Shown piece after piece: positions 8,138 to 16,788 of a DNA stretch of 64,000 nucleotides; position 1 is the first letter of the stretch; the number at the start of each line of letters is the position of its first letter. Origin of the DNA: Actinomycetota bacterium (GTDB lineage: Bacteria > Actinomycetota > Acidimicrobiia > Spongiisociales > UBA5794). The notes beneath the pieces were generated by a model. That model did not search any database. It was not told the origin of the DNA and was given only the letters and a program-made list of their open reading frames with translations. The position numbers were made by a program, and so were the translations under genes. The stretch spans positions 37,003 to 101,002 of the forward strand of contig JAADIG010000082.1 in NCBI GenBank assembly GCA_013151445.1, written 5' to 3'.

Positions 8138-8779
8138 ATGGAATCATCGGAACTTGAACGATGTGTGCACCTTGTTGGACACACTCTATCGACGAAACAA
8201 CGGGAGCAACTCACCTCCTACGCCGCCTGGTTGGCGGACGAGGCGATCGTCGCCGGCGGTATCGGACCCGACGAGGGGACCCGTCTTTGGGATCGACATA
8301 TCCTTGATTCGGCGGCGTTTGTCGCCGTGCTGGACGATAGGCTTCAGGATGGTGTAGCCATCGTGGATATCGGTAGCGGAGTCGGGCTACCCGGTATCGT
8401 TCTCGCTATCCTGCTACCCGACACACCCGTAACCCTGCTTGATAGATCGCAGCGACGTCACGGACTGCAACGGCGGGCAATCCGAATCCTTGATTTGCAG
8501 AACTGCGACTCGCTACAGCGAGATGTCCCGGCACAACCCGTACCCCGAGGGGTGCGGGTGTTTCGAGCCTCGCTCACACCCGGTGAGGTGCTCTCGCTCC
8601 ATGTTGGTTCGCAGAATGATCACGCATCGATCGTTGCACTCACGCGGCGGACGGACGGCGTACTCCCCGACGACCTGAGAACGGCGGCCGCGGCGGCGGG
8701 TGTGGATGTCCGGCTGCACGGCATTGGGGCCGATATCCTTGACTCCCCCGCCTGGTTCCTTAGTATGGTAACTCTGTAA
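8138..8779 (+). CDS. rsmG: 16S rRNA (guanine-N7) methyltransferase RsmG, divergent
   Basis: Expected to methylate G527 of 16S rRNA using S-adenosylmethionine. The N-terminal half matches the family: LWDRHILDS, then SAM motif I VDIGSGVGLPGIVLAILLP. After that the sequence is unusual: the normally basic, conserved stretch following motif I reads LLDRSQRRHGLQRRAI, and the usual central RA(L/V)AP region is only loosely represented by RASLTPGEVL. The order jag-rsmG-parA-parB supports the identity. The protein is either a fast-evolving RsmG or partly degraded. Confidence 0.82.
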   Translation: MESSELERCVHLVGHTLSTKQREQLTSYAAWLADEAIVAGGIGPDEGTRLWDRHILDSAAFVAVLDDRLQDGVAIVDIGSGVGLPGIVLAILLPDTPVTLLDRSQRRHGLQRRAIRILDLQNCDSLQRDVPAQPVPRGVRVFRASLTPGEVLSLHVGSQNDHASIVALTRRTDGVLPDDLRTAAAAAGVDVRLHGIGADILDSPAWFLSMVTL

Positions 8780-8802
8780 CAACGCGACCACCAAGGTTTT
8801 TC

Positions 8803-9585
8803 ATGGAAAAGGCTTCAGCGACGATCGTAGCGATAGCCAATCAAAAGGGCGGTGTAGGCAAATCGACTACCGCTATCAACCTCGGAGCGGGCCTGGCGTT
8901 CCAGGATGAAAGGGTGCTGCTGGTTGACCTCGACCCACAGGGCAATAGCTCCTCGGGTGTCGGCATTGACCGAGGTCTCATAGAGCTCAGCACCTACGAG
9001 GTCCTTGTCGGGGATGCCGCAGTCGGGGATGCGGTGGAGCCAACCAGTGTGTCGGGGCTCCACGTTCTGCCTGCCACCATTGGGCTTGCGGGTGCAGAGA
9101 TCGAGCTGGTGTCGCTTATGAATAGGGAGCGACGTCTCGCAAATGCGCTCCAGGAAGCAGCGGGGGAGTACGACTTCATTCTTATCGACTGTCCCCCTTC
9201 TCTAGGGCTGCTCACTATCAACGGACTCACCGCCGCCACCGAGGTTCTGATTCCGATTCAATGTGAGTACTACGCCCTCGAAGGTGTTTCCCAGCTGGTG
9301 AGCAACGTCCAACTTGTGAGACAAAACATTAACCCTCAACTTGACATCGAGGGTGTCGTGCTCACCATGTTCGACGGTCGGACAACCCTGGCTGCGGATG
9401 TGGTAGCCCAGGTCCGGCAGCACTTTGGGGACACCACGTACAGAACAATCATTCCGAGAACGGTGCGTCTTAGCGAGGCACCGTCCTACGGGGAGCCAAT
9501 TGAGGCGTTTGATCCAATGTCGCGAGGAGCCATCGCATATCGCGAACTCGCACGAGAATTCAGGAGACGGCATGGCAGGTCGTAA
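8803..9585 (+). CDS. parA: Chromosome partitioning ATPase ParA/Soj
   Basis: Deviant-Walker ATPase that drives ParB-parS complexes and so origin segregation. Deviant Walker A KGGVGKSTT is at about residues 14-22, with the catalytic region DLDPQGNSSSGVG, Walker B FILIDCPPSLGLL and the C-terminal RTIIPRTVRLSEAPSYG typical of Soj. At 260 residues it lacks the N-terminal helix-turn-helix of plasmid ParA proteins. Its end overlaps the parB start by 14 nt. Confidence 0.97.
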   Translation: MEKASATIVAIANQKGGVGKSTTAINLGAGLAFQDERVLLVDLDPQGNSSSGVGIDRGLIELSTYEVLVGDAAVGDAVEPTSVSGLHVLPATIGLAGAEIELVSLMNRERRLANALQEAAGEYDFILIDCPPSLGLLTINGLTAATEVLIPIQCEYYALEGVSQLVSNVQLVRQNINPQLDIEGVVLTMFDGRTTLAADVVAQVRQHFGDTTYRTIIPRTVRLSEAPSYGEPIEAFDPMSRGAIAYRELAREFRRRHGRS

Positions 9586-10435
9586 GAGTGGACTCGGACG
9601 GGGCCTCGATGCCCTGCTTCCAACCGATCGACCAGGGAGAGGGTTCGCCTCGCTCCCAGTTGATCAAATCGTCCCCAATCCCCAGCAACCCCGCTTACAG
9701 TTCCCCGAAGGTGCGATTGCCTCGCTTGCGGCATCCATTTCGAGGGTAGGAGTCCTCCAGCCGGTCGTGGTACGCCCGGCTGGCGAAGACGGTACCTACG
9801 TCTTGATCGCCGGAGAACGGCGTCTCCGGGCGTCTCGAGCGGCTGGTCTCACGGAAATCCCGGCGGTTATTCGGGATTCCGCCGACGGAGAGACCAATCT
9901 CACCGAAGCCTTGATCGAAAACGTGCAACGAGAGGACCTCTCGGCCCTTGAGGAGGCCTCCGCATTCCGGCAGCTATTGGATAACTTCGACCTCACCCAC
10001 GACGAGATAGCTCAACGCGTCGGGAAATCGCGTAGTGCCGTGTCCAACACGCTCCGTCTGCTGTCTCTGCCGGCCGACATCCAGGCACTCGTCGAATCGG
10101 GCGAGCTGACCGCCGGTCACGCCCGAGCCCTGCTGGGGTTGGAGGACGAGTCGTACGCAATACACATTGGTGAACGAGCTGCGGCGGAAGGATGGTCGGT
10201 TCGTCAGGTAGAAGATGCCGTACGTGCCCGGGTTGGGGGAGAACCACCGAAACCGCGAGCCGTCGGGTCGGTGGAGAAACCGATGCGCCCCGCAGCCATA
10301 ATTGAGCTCGAAAAACAACTCGCCGACGAACTGGGGACGCGGGTCAAGATTGACTACAACGGTTCCAAAGGCAAGGTTGTGCTTCGGTTCTCGTCGCTTG
10401 GTGACCTGGAACGAATCTACCGCCGACTAGTGTAG
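9572..10435 (+). CDS. parB: Chromosome partitioning protein ParB/Spo0J
   Basis: CTP-dependent DNA clamp that loads at parS. The 287-residue protein begins MAGRKSGLGRGLDALLP, the conserved ParA-stimulating N-terminus. It then has the CTPase/arginine motif IAGERRLRASRAAG, the ENVQREDLSALEEA segment, a helix-turn-helix (THDEIAQRVGKSRSAVSNTLRLL) and a C-terminal dimerisation region. AGGAG precedes the ATG, which lies inside the end of parA. Two cognate parS sites are 1.5 kb upstream. Confidence 0.97.
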   Translation: MAGRKSGLGRGLDALLPTDRPGRGFASLPVDQIVPNPQQPRLQFPEGAIASLAASISRVGVLQPVVVRPAGEDGTYVLIAGERRLRASRAAGLTEIPAVIRDSADGETNLTEALIENVQREDLSALEEASAFRQLLDNFDLTHDEIAQRVGKSRSAVSNTLRLLSLPADIQALVESGELTAGHARALLGLEDESYAIHIGERAAAEGWSVRQVEDAVRARVGGEPPKPRAVGSVEKPMRPAAIIELEKQLADELGTRVKIDYNGSKGKVVLRFSSLGDLERIYRRLV

Positions 10436-10468
10436 ATACCAGATTGTTCCATATGGGGTGATACTTCG

Positions 10469-11437
10469 TCAGGGACGGTCACGGATCGCCGCAAGCACAC
10501 CGCGCAGTGCCTGTGAAACATCCGTCCCGGTGATGGTCGTGTCGCTGGTCACCGATACGACGATGGAAGTCGCTCGGGTATCTTTGAGGAGCGGCACCGT
10601 TCTTCCGCTCGCTGGAAGATCTAAGAGGTCTGCGAGTCGTTCGGCGATCTCACGTCCCGAGGAGCTTTCCGAGTACTCGGAGGCGAAGTAGAAGACACCG
10701 GTATCGCCACTTTCGGGGACGGCAAACGAAACAATAAAGTCGGCACCGAGCCCGTTGGCGCGGGTGGCGCGGGTTTCCTCGGGAGGTGTTGTATCGACGG
10801 TGCGCGCCAACATAATCCCCACACCTAAATGTTGGAAATCGGTTGCAAACTCGGTTGCTAGTTTCCACGTGTGTTCGGCTTCGGCTGCCGTGCGGCATTG
10901 CGCGTCGACGTACACGCGAGATCCGGCGATCGCATGTGATATCGACACCAACCAGTCATGTTCGCGAACTCGGTCGCGACCATGTTTCTTCGTTGCCATC
11001 TGCATCATCGTGAGATCCGAGATGAATTCCTGACCGACTATGCCGTCCTCAGACATTGCTCGGTTCTGCTGAAAGTCCAACACGGCCCGCATCGTGTCAG
11101 GGCCGAAGATTCCGTCGACTATGCCGGCATCAAAACCGAGCGAGTTGAGTTTGTTCTGGAGGTCGGCAACGTCATCGCCGCGCGTCATGGGGGAGCGTCG
11201 GTAGAGCAACCGATCTCCGAGGTTGTAGCCAGCCTCTACAAGGGTATTCCACGTCATCGGACCAACGAGGCCATCGGCCGAGAGATGCCGCGCAGCCTGG
11301 AACTCCTGGACGGCCTTGAGTGTTCCATCGCCGAAATACCCGGTGGTATCGTCATCGCAGTCGTAACCGAGCGCGCAAAGCCGGTCCTGGATATCCCGGA
11401 CCGGCTCGCCTTGATCTCCGTGGTGATAAAGCCTCAC
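10469..11437 (-). CDS. cwlM: CwlM-like pseudo-amidase with two peptidoglycan-binding domains
   Basis: 322 residues without signal peptide or membrane segment, so cytoplasmic. Two PG_binding_1 repeats (about 8-70 and 84-140; DGTLKAVQEFQ and PDTMRAVLDFQ) precede an Amidase_3-like fold (about 160-320). The zinc site of true amidases looks broken: one His (H168) and a Glu near 186-188 may remain, but the SxH motif reads SFAV with Phe238, and the catalytic Glu position near 295 is Ser. Mycobacterial CwlM, encoded beside trxAB and parB, is an inactive cytoplasmic amidase homologue that stimulates MurA, and the synteny here is the same. A regulatory role is inferred. GTG start. Confidence 0.82.
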   Translation of the reverse strand: MRLYHHGDQGEPVRDIQDRLCALGYDCDDDTTGYFGDGTLKAVQEFQAARHLSADGLVGPMTWNTLVEAGYNLGDRLLYRRSPMTRGDDVADLQNKLNSLGFDAGIVDGIFGPDTMRAVLDFQQNRAMSEDGIVGQEFISDLTMMQMATKKHGRDRVREHDWLVSISHAIAGSRVYVDAQCRTAAEAEHTWKLATEFATDFQHLGVGIMLARTVDTTPPEETRATRANGLGADFIVSFAVPESGDTGVFYFASEYSESSSGREIAERLADLLDLPASGRTVPLLKDTRATSIVVSVTSDTTITGTDVSQALRGVLAAIRDRP

Positions 11438-11463
11438 GGCCTTATCGTCTCACATTGCTCGAT

Positions 11464-11790
11464 TCAGTTGATGTACTCGGCGAGTTCAACCTTAAGTTGA
11501 CTCTTGGATCTTGCTCCGGTGAGTCGTTTCAAGGGTTCGCCGTTCTTAAACAACATGAGCGTTGGAATACTCATGACTTGGTAGTCCATCGAGATATTCG
11601 GGTGGTCGTCGATATTGAGCTTTGCGACCTTCATCTTGCCCTCGTTTTCGAGTGCGAGCTCCTCAAGAGGGCCGTTCATGATCTTGCATGGGCCGCACCA
11701 CTCGGCCCAGAAGTCAACGAGCACCGGGGTATCGGACCCGATGATCTCGGAAAAGTTGTCGGCTGTTGCCGTGAGGGTATTTTCACCCAT
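11464..11790 (-). CDS. trxA: Thioredoxin
   Basis: 108-residue classical thioredoxin with the active site WCGPCK in DFWAEWCGPCKIM and the conserved cis-Pro region SIPTLMLFKNGE. It reduces protein disulfides and is recycled by the thioredoxin reductase encoded 72 nt upstream. The short trxB-trxA-cwlM order on one strand is shared with mycobacteria. Confidence 0.97.
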   Translation of the reverse strand: MGENTLTATADNFSEIIGSDTPVLVDFWAEWCGPCKIMNGPLEELALENEGKMKVAKLNIDDHPNISMDYQVMSIPTLMLFKNGEPLKRLTGARSKSQLKVELAEYIN

Positions 11791-11862
11791 GCCAGTCTCC
11801 TTGTCCTCTGTGACCGTGCATCGGGAGCCAACCCGCCGATACCGCCCACTATTCCATTTGAT

Positions 11863-12777
11863 CTACTCGTGTGCATCGAGCCATCGCTCGACATCCAACG
11901 CGGCGGCACATCCCATCCCTGCTGCTGTCACCGCTTGTCGGTACACAGTATCAGCTACATCGCCACCTGCGAATACCCCATCGACCGATGTTCGTGTGCC
12001 ATCGACAATGACATAACCAGCGGCGTCAAGTTCGATCTGCCCTTTGAATACATCGGTGTTGGGGACATGCCCGATCGCGACGAACACACCATCAACAGAC
12101 AGCTCGCCTGACTCACCCGTCTTGGTATTTTCGAACTTGAGACCAGTCACGAGATCTCCACCGAGAATCTCGGTTACTGCGCTATCCCAGAGGATCTCGA
12201 TCTTCTCGTGTGAGGCAACTCGGTCGGCCATGATCTTGGACGCACGGAATTCGTCACGCCGGTGAATGACCGTAACCTTGGATGCGAACTTCGTGAGGAA
12301 TAGGGCCTCCTCCATGGCAGAGTCGCCGCCACCGACCACCGCGATTTCCTTTTCTCGGAAGAAGAACCCATCACACGTCGCACACGCGGACACACCGAAC
12401 CCTCGAAGTCGATCTTCGCCCTCGACACCCAGCCATCGGGCGGAAGCTCCCGTGGAAATAATGACTGTTTCCGCCTCGTACGAGTCACTGCCGACCTCGA
12501 TCTTGAACGGTCGTTGGGAGAAATCGACAGCAGTGACATTTGAAGACACGATACGAGTTCCGAATCGTTCGGCCTGCTTGCGGAATTGCTCCATGAGCTC
12601 GGGACCCATGATGCCATCGGGGAAACCAGGGTAGTTCTCGACATCGGTTGTGATCGTGAGCTGGCCCCCAGGTTCCATGCCTTCGACCATCAACGGATCG
12701 AGGTTGGCGCGGGCTGCATAGATCGCGGCGGTAAGACCAGCCGGCCCGGATCCAATGATCAGTAGGTTCTCAGCCAT
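11863..12777 (-). CDS. trxB: Thioredoxin reductase (NADPH)
   Basis: FAD- and NADPH-dependent reductase of thioredoxin. At 304 residues it shows the FAD dinucleotide motif [16 protein letters not shown] near residue 8, the redox pair CATC ([10 protein letters not shown]), the NADPH motif [17 protein letters not shown] and the C-terminal FAD motif [23 protein letters not shown]. The start overlaps the preceding small membrane-protein gene by 8 nt. trxA lies immediately downstream. Confidence 0.97.
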   Translation of the reverse strand: MAENLLIIGSGPAGLTAAIYAARANLDPLMVEGMEPGGQLTITTDVENYPGFPDGIMGPELMEQFRKQAERFGTRIVSSNVTAVDFSQRPFKIEVGSDSYEAETVIISTGASARWLGVEGEDRLRGFGVSACATCDGFFFREKEIAVVGGGDSAMEEALFLTKFASKVTVIHRRDEFRASKIMADRVASHEKIEILWDSAVTEILGGDLVTGLKFENTKTGESGELSVDGVFVAIGHVPNTDVFKGQIELDAAGYVIVDGTRTSVDGVFAGGDVADTVYRQAVTAAGMGCAAALDVERWLDAHE

Positions 12778-13069
12778 TTTGCGTGTCCTCTCGGGGTTCC
12801 TTGGGAATTCTCTTTCGCCATAGCAACACTCCCAGGACCATGAATAGTCCGCCGATTATTGCGTAGGCGATCTCGGGATCGACGGCGGTATCGAGGACCC
12901 GAAAGAGGCCAATGATGAAAAGGATGAGCGCAACGACGGCCAACGTGAGAATAACGATGCCTGCGGTCACCCAACGAACAGCATTGGCGATCCGGTCGAC
13001 GGTCATCGCCCGAACCTTCGTGGCGAAGGTTTCGAGTGCGTCAGCGATCCTTGCGGGGAAGTCATCCAT
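12770..13069 (-). CDS. Small two-helix membrane protein of unknown function
   Basis: 99 residues with an amphipathic N-terminus and two transmembrane segments (about 36-58, [21 protein letters not shown], and 67-83, [17 protein letters not shown]), then a short basic and acidic tail. No family is recognised with confidence. It lies between the anti-sigma gene and trxB and overlaps trxB by 8 nt, so it probably belongs to the same transcript. Confidence 0.75.
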   Translation of the reverse strand: MDDFPARIADALETFATKVRAMTVDRIANAVRWVTAGIVILTLAVVALILFIIGLFRVLDTAVDPEIAYAIIGGLFMVLGVLLWRKRIPKEPREDTQNG

Positions 13070-13117
13070 AGTGACCCCAGGGTAGTGGCTCGCGTCAAGG
13101 TCGTGGTTGTTGGCTGT

Positions 13118-13936
13118 TTAGGGGGCTCGGTCGATCTCTACACAACCATCGATAAGAATCTTGACGACCTCGACGATGTTGCCATTCTCGTCATACCGTT
13201 CAGCAAACAGCACATCCCCGCTGTACGTCGAGACTTCCGCCTGGAAGGAAGTGAGTCCGTCGACTGTGAGGGTCTCCAAGCAGATCTGCAGAAGCTCCGA
13301 TTCGGTTGCGTAGGAGATGTCCAGGGTGCCCCGCTTGGTGGAGCTCCCGACCATCGCAAGATACTCCGACGCCGTAAGATCACCCATCGAGAATTCTCCA
13401 TCTTCGTCACCCGCCCGGGTAGCGGATGGGTTGGGTGCCATGGTGGACGCTGCCGCTGTGGTGGTGGTGGCGTCCGCCATCTCGGTGACACTATCCGCCT
13501 GGCCAGCGGTCGGCGCCGACTCCGCAATCTGTCCGGCCGGCGCCGAGGTAGTTTCCGTCAAGGCCACGCTGTCAGCGGACTGGCTCCCAACGAGTCTTGG
13601 CAGAACACTGACGACACCTACGAATGCGAGGATGATGGCGGCGGTGGCGAAAACCCACGTCAGCCGTGACGAGGACCACGCCGATCGTTCGGGAGTTGAC
13701 GAGGTGACCGCGGCTGGGGACGCTGCGGCCCGAACTGCAGCACGGAGTTTCGCCGATTCGAACTCGGAGAGGTGGGGGGTGTCCGTCTCCTCAAGCCATG
13801 TGAGTGCCTCGGTCTGGAGGCGCAGCTCCTCGGCGAGTTCCGGATCTGCGGCGATGTCATCGCGAAGGCGCGTTTCCTCTTCGGAAGTCAGGGTTCCGGA
13901 AAGCAGGTCGAAGATTCGGTCGTTATCGTTTCTCAT
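13118..13936 (-). CDS. Transmembrane anti-sigma factor
   Basis: 272-residue partner of the ECF sigma factor encoded just upstream (4-nt overlap). The N-terminal 60 residues (DRIFDLLSGTLTSEEETRLRDDIAADPELAEEL) resemble the anti-sigma domain of RskA/RsiW-type proteins but lack the HxxxCxxC zinc site. A single transmembrane helix lies at about 92-112, followed by a Thr/Ala-rich extracytoplasmic stalk and a small folded domain near the C-terminus. A sigM/anti-sigma pair precedes trxB in mycobacteria in the same way. Release of the sigma factor probably depends on a membrane or oxidative signal, which is inference. Confidence 0.82.
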   Translation of the reverse strand: MRNDNDRIFDLLSGTLTSEEETRLRDDIAADPELAEELRLQTEALTWLEETDTPHLSEFESAKLRAAVRAAASPAAVTSSTPERSAWSSSRLTWVFATAAIILAFVGVVSVLPRLVGSQSADSVALTETTSAPAGQIAESAPTAGQADSVTEMADATTTTAAASTMAPNPSATRAGDEDGEFSMGDLTASEYLAMVGSSTKRGTLDISYATESELLQICLETLTVDGLTSFQAEVSTYSGDVLFAERYDENGNIVEVVKILIDGCVEIDRAP

Positions 13937-14511
13937 GGTGTCTCGTCTGTTTGATGTCGCGCGGACGGTGCAAAGTTCCCGAGTTGTATCGCAAGCTTGC
14001 GACGCGCCCGATAGACACGGGACTTCACGGTACCAACGGGAACTTCTAACACCTTGGCGGCTCTCTCGAGGTCGAACCCGTGGAGGTCCACAAGAACAAC
14101 AGCGGCGCGAAATTCGTCGGGGAGTCCCGCAAGCGCACTTTCGATAGCGGGTTGGATTTCCACAGCCGAGAACTCATCACTGGCTTTCACATCAACCGGA
14201 TCGTGGTGTTCGGGGAGGGTCTCCGTTCGATGCCGTTTCTGTCGGCGTAGGTAGTCGTAACACGTGTTGACGGTGACCCGGTACAACCAGGTTGAGAAAG
14301 CCGCGGTTGCGTTGTATCGATCCGCCTTGCGAAAAACGGTGATGAATGTTTCCTGAGTCGCATCAAGGGCTGCCTGACGGTCGCCGAGTGTGCGCAGACA
14401 GATAGCAAAGACGCGTTGTTCGTGCGCCGACATCAGGGTGTCGAAAGCTCCCTTATCACCGTCGAGAAAACGGTCAATAAGCTCTATGTCGAGGTTCTTG
14501 CGCTCAGTCAC
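13933..14511 (-). CDS. sigM: ECF-family RNA polymerase sigma factor
   Basis: 192-residue group IV sigma factor with only regions 2 and 4. Region 2 is ICLRTLGDRQAALDATQETF with FSTWLYRVTVNTCYDYLRR, and region 4 is LPDEFRAAVVLVDLHGFDLERAAKVLEVPVGTVKSRVYRARRKL with its helix-turn-helix. Its stop overlaps the start of its anti-sigma factor. The position upstream of trxB, trxA and the CwlM-like gene matches mycobacterial SigM, so thiol-stress control of the cluster is plausible. The symbol rests mainly on synteny. Confidence 0.9.
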   Translation of the reverse strand: MTERKNLDIELIDRFLDGDKGAFDTLMSAHEQRVFAICLRTLGDRQAALDATQETFITVFRKADRYNATAAFSTWLYRVTVNTCYDYLRRQKRHRTETLPEHHDPVDVKASDEFSAVEIQPAIESALAGLPDEFRAAVVLVDLHGFDLERAAKVLEVPVGTVKSRVYRARRKLAIQLGNFAPSARHQTDETP

Positions 14512-14543
14512 AGTGCTAAGTGTGGCCTATTTCGGTGCGGTTG

Positions 14544-15839
14544 TCACGATCCGAACCGAACCTCACGTATAACGGCGACGTATTCGCCGGATCCGTCGTC
14601 GGGAAGATCGGTAAGCCAGAGAAGCCAGCTGCCACCGTCTCGGTCGGGGAGTTGGATCGTTGTGGTGCCAGTGGCGACGACCGCCGAGGAGATATGTTCC
14701 CATTCGGCGATCGGAGCCGATGCGTTCGCCGACCACGCAATCGAAAACGCGGTTCCCGATGTGGCCACGATCTCCAGGGTGCGTGCTTTTGCAACAGGCG
14801 ACAGGATCACACCAACACCTGGTTTGATGAGCGGCAACGGATCGAAGTAGCGTTCGGTTGTCCAGCTTGTCTCGACATCTCCGTCGGCAAGAAGTGGAAG
14901 CCGGTCGTCGTGCTCGGTCCCGTCACCGTAGGGGTCTGCCACGATGGCGGAGAACCCCACTAGTCCCGCGGGGAGGGTTGTTGTTGTAGACCCCGGTGGT
15001 GAGGTTGTTGTGACAATGACCTGGCGGGCCTGCGGGGTCGCGGGGAAGAGAAACGGCGAGTCATTATCCGTCTCGATCGAGAGCCCAACACCAGCGATAA
15101 TTGCCGCGGCGAGTACGAGCACGGTCGCGGGAATTAACCATGTCCATGTCCAACCGCGGGTCATGATCTGGCGGGGTTCGTAGCGGATTTCACGCAATGC
15201 GCTTGCGAGCGCGGACGAGGAAAGCTGTCCTGACTCGGCGGCCGCGAGCGCTGCATCGACCTCCGGGGACAAACCCTCGGCAACCTGTGATGCGGCAATA
15301 CTGGGTTCGGTTGTTCCGGTGACCGCGGCGCGTAACGTCCGCGCAAGGGCGGCCGTGTCGGCTTCGGGTCCCTCGCCCTTGGATGTCCTTCCGGCGGCAC
15401 CGAGCTTTGCGGGATGGGCGGCAGAGAAATAGATAGCGGAGGGCTCGATGGACCCGTGTACAACGCCGACGGCGTGGAGAGCCGCGAGACCTTCAGCAAG
15501 CCCGGCGGCGTTCGGTAAGAATTCACTCACTGGGATCGTCTCACCGGCCCGGATGCGATCTTCAATCGAGACACCACCGTTCCACTCGACCACCGCGTAG
15601 GCACTCTCATCATCAATATGGAGGGTGTACACCGCGGCCAGGTGAACATGTGAAATCGCAGCCGTTGCTTGCACGTTCTGTTGGAAGAGTCGTCGCCGGA
15701 CCGCTGTCGCACCCGGATTGAGTACTCGAATGAGCACTGGTCGGTCGAGCAATGTGTCGGTGGCGAGCCATTCATCGATATCACCATCGCGGCCAAGCCG
15801 GATATGAACCGTAAATCGTTCTGGAACTGGAGGAGCCAC
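14544..15839 (-). CDS. Membrane-anchored pseudokinase (MviN-associated kinase-like protein)
   Basis: 431 residues: a cytoplasmic Ser/Thr-kinase-like domain (about 8-215), a transmembrane helix (231-253) and an extracytoplasmic domain of about 175 residues. Catalytic motifs are lost: the glycine loop is LGRDGDIDEWLATD, the VAIK lysine is Arg38 (VLIRVL), HRD reads HGS at 128-130, and no DFG is found. In mycobacteria a similar pseudokinase is fused to the lipid II flippase MurJ (MviN) next to sigM. Here it stands alone and no murJ is present in the window. The outer part (LLADGDVETSWTTERY) resembles a discoidin-like fold. A scaffold role in cell-wall control is inferred. Confidence 0.8.
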   Translation of the reverse strand: MAPPVPERFTVHIRLGRDGDIDEWLATDTLLDRPVLIRVLNPGATAVRRRLFQQNVQATAAISHVHLAAVYTLHIDDESAYAVVEWNGGVSIEDRIRAGETIPVSEFLPNAAGLAEGLAALHAVGVVHGSIEPSAIYFSAAHPAKLGAAGRTSKGEGPEADTAALARTLRAAVTGTTEPSIAASQVAEGLSPEVDAALAAAESGQLSSSALASALREIRYEPRQIMTRGWTWTWLIPATVLVLAAAIIAGVGLSIETDNDSPFLFPATPQARQVIVTTTSPPGSTTTTLPAGLVGFSAIVADPYGDGTEHDDRLPLLADGDVETSWTTERYFDPLPLIKPGVGVILSPVAKARTLEIVATSGTAFSIAWSANASAPIAEWEHISSAVVATGTTTIQLPDRDGGSWLLWLTDLPDDGSGEYVAVIREVRFGS

Positions 15840-15893
15840 GAAACCTCGTCGGGTCGCCGAAACCAGCCTAACGCTGGGCCGAATAAGCGCGGG

Positions 15894-16631
15894 TTATTGG
15901 CCGAACCGCATCAAGGCAAGACGCTCCGGCAGCACTTCATACCCCTCGGATTCGTAGAGCGAGATCGCCGGTGTGTTGTCGAACTGTGTATTCAACAGAA
16001 TCGCCTGCGAGCCGTGTGCCCGCGCTTTGCGCGCCGCAACCCTGACAAGTGACCGCCCCATTCCGTGACCCTGCCACGAGGGGTGAACTGCCACCCGTTG
16101 AAGGTACGAAATAGCGTTGCCGTAACCGACTATCGCGAACCCGATAGAGTGCCCGTCGGAGTTTCGGATAACAAGGACGGTCGATCGAGTCGTTGCCTGC
16201 ATTGCCTCGGTTATGCCATGGATGTCGAATCGCCAAAAAGGATCGAACGCCGCACGATCGATGTCCAACAGCCCGTTGATAGGTTCCGCTGTCCGTTCAA
16301 CGACCAGATGGTCCGGTGCCGGAACCTGGTGGTTGAGATCGAGACGCAACAGTGCCAACTCGACGTCCTCGTCGAAACCGGAGTCCATCCAGGGTTTCCT
16401 GGCACCCGTCGGCAGTGGTGGAGAGATAACACTTTCAGCGCCAAGTTCCAGCAGTCGCAGGGCACAGGCATTGATGAAAAGTGAACCCCCACGGATCAAC
16501 CGCAATGACGCGTCATCTATGTGATCGTTCCAGGGTCGTGCCGTGGCACGGGCCCATCCGCGTCGAAGAATCGTAGGACCTGGCCAATCCCCCTTATGGA
16601 TCAATGTGAATGGCGTCTCAGCGAGTGCCAT
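15894..16631 (-). CDS. GNAT-family N-acetyltransferase
   Basis: 245 residues. The C-terminal half is a GNAT domain with the acetyl-CoA loop VAVHPSWQGHGMGRSLVRVAARKARAHG and the following ILLNTQFDNTPAISLYESEGYEVL, typical of RimI-like enzymes. The N-terminal half has a weaker relation to a second GNAT-like fold. The substrate cannot be read from sequence. It is the first gene of the minus-strand cluster that continues to the CwlM-like gene. Confidence 0.82.
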   Translation of the reverse strand: MALAETPFTLIHKGDWPGPTILRRGWARATARPWNDHIDDASLRLIRGGSLFINACALRLLELGAESVISPPLPTGARKPWMDSGFDEDVELALLRLDLNHQVPAPDHLVVERTAEPINGLLDIDRAAFDPFWRFDIHGITEAMQATTRSTVLVIRNSDGHSIGFAIVGYGNAISYLQRVAVHPSWQGHGMGRSLVRVAARKARAHGSQAILLNTQFDNTPAISLYESEGYEVLPERLALMRFGQ

Positions 16632-16762
16632 GTCTATATCTCATTCCAGTTCGGGAGCAAAGGTTACCCGGCTTTCAAGGGTGCCAAGTCAAGATCGACG
16701 AAAGAAGTGAATTCCTTAACCGGTCGGTCTTTTGGTCAGTATTCATCCTTGACAGGCCGTCA

Positions 16763-16784
16763 TTTTAGAGAGTACTCTCTAAAA
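16763..16784. promoter_or_regulatory. 22-bp perfect palindrome, probable TetR operator
   Basis: Half-site TTTTAGAGAGT followed by its exact complement, ending 4 nt before the tetR start. A TTGACA hexamer lies at 16749-16754, so a repressor bound here would cover the -10 region and transcription start. Autoregulation by the adjacent TetR protein is inferred. Confidence 0.8.
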
Positions 16785-16788
16785 CAAG

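Noticed and set aside
8815..9063. Antisense frame within parA
   Set aside because: Overlaps conserved parA coding sequence and has no similarity to known proteins.
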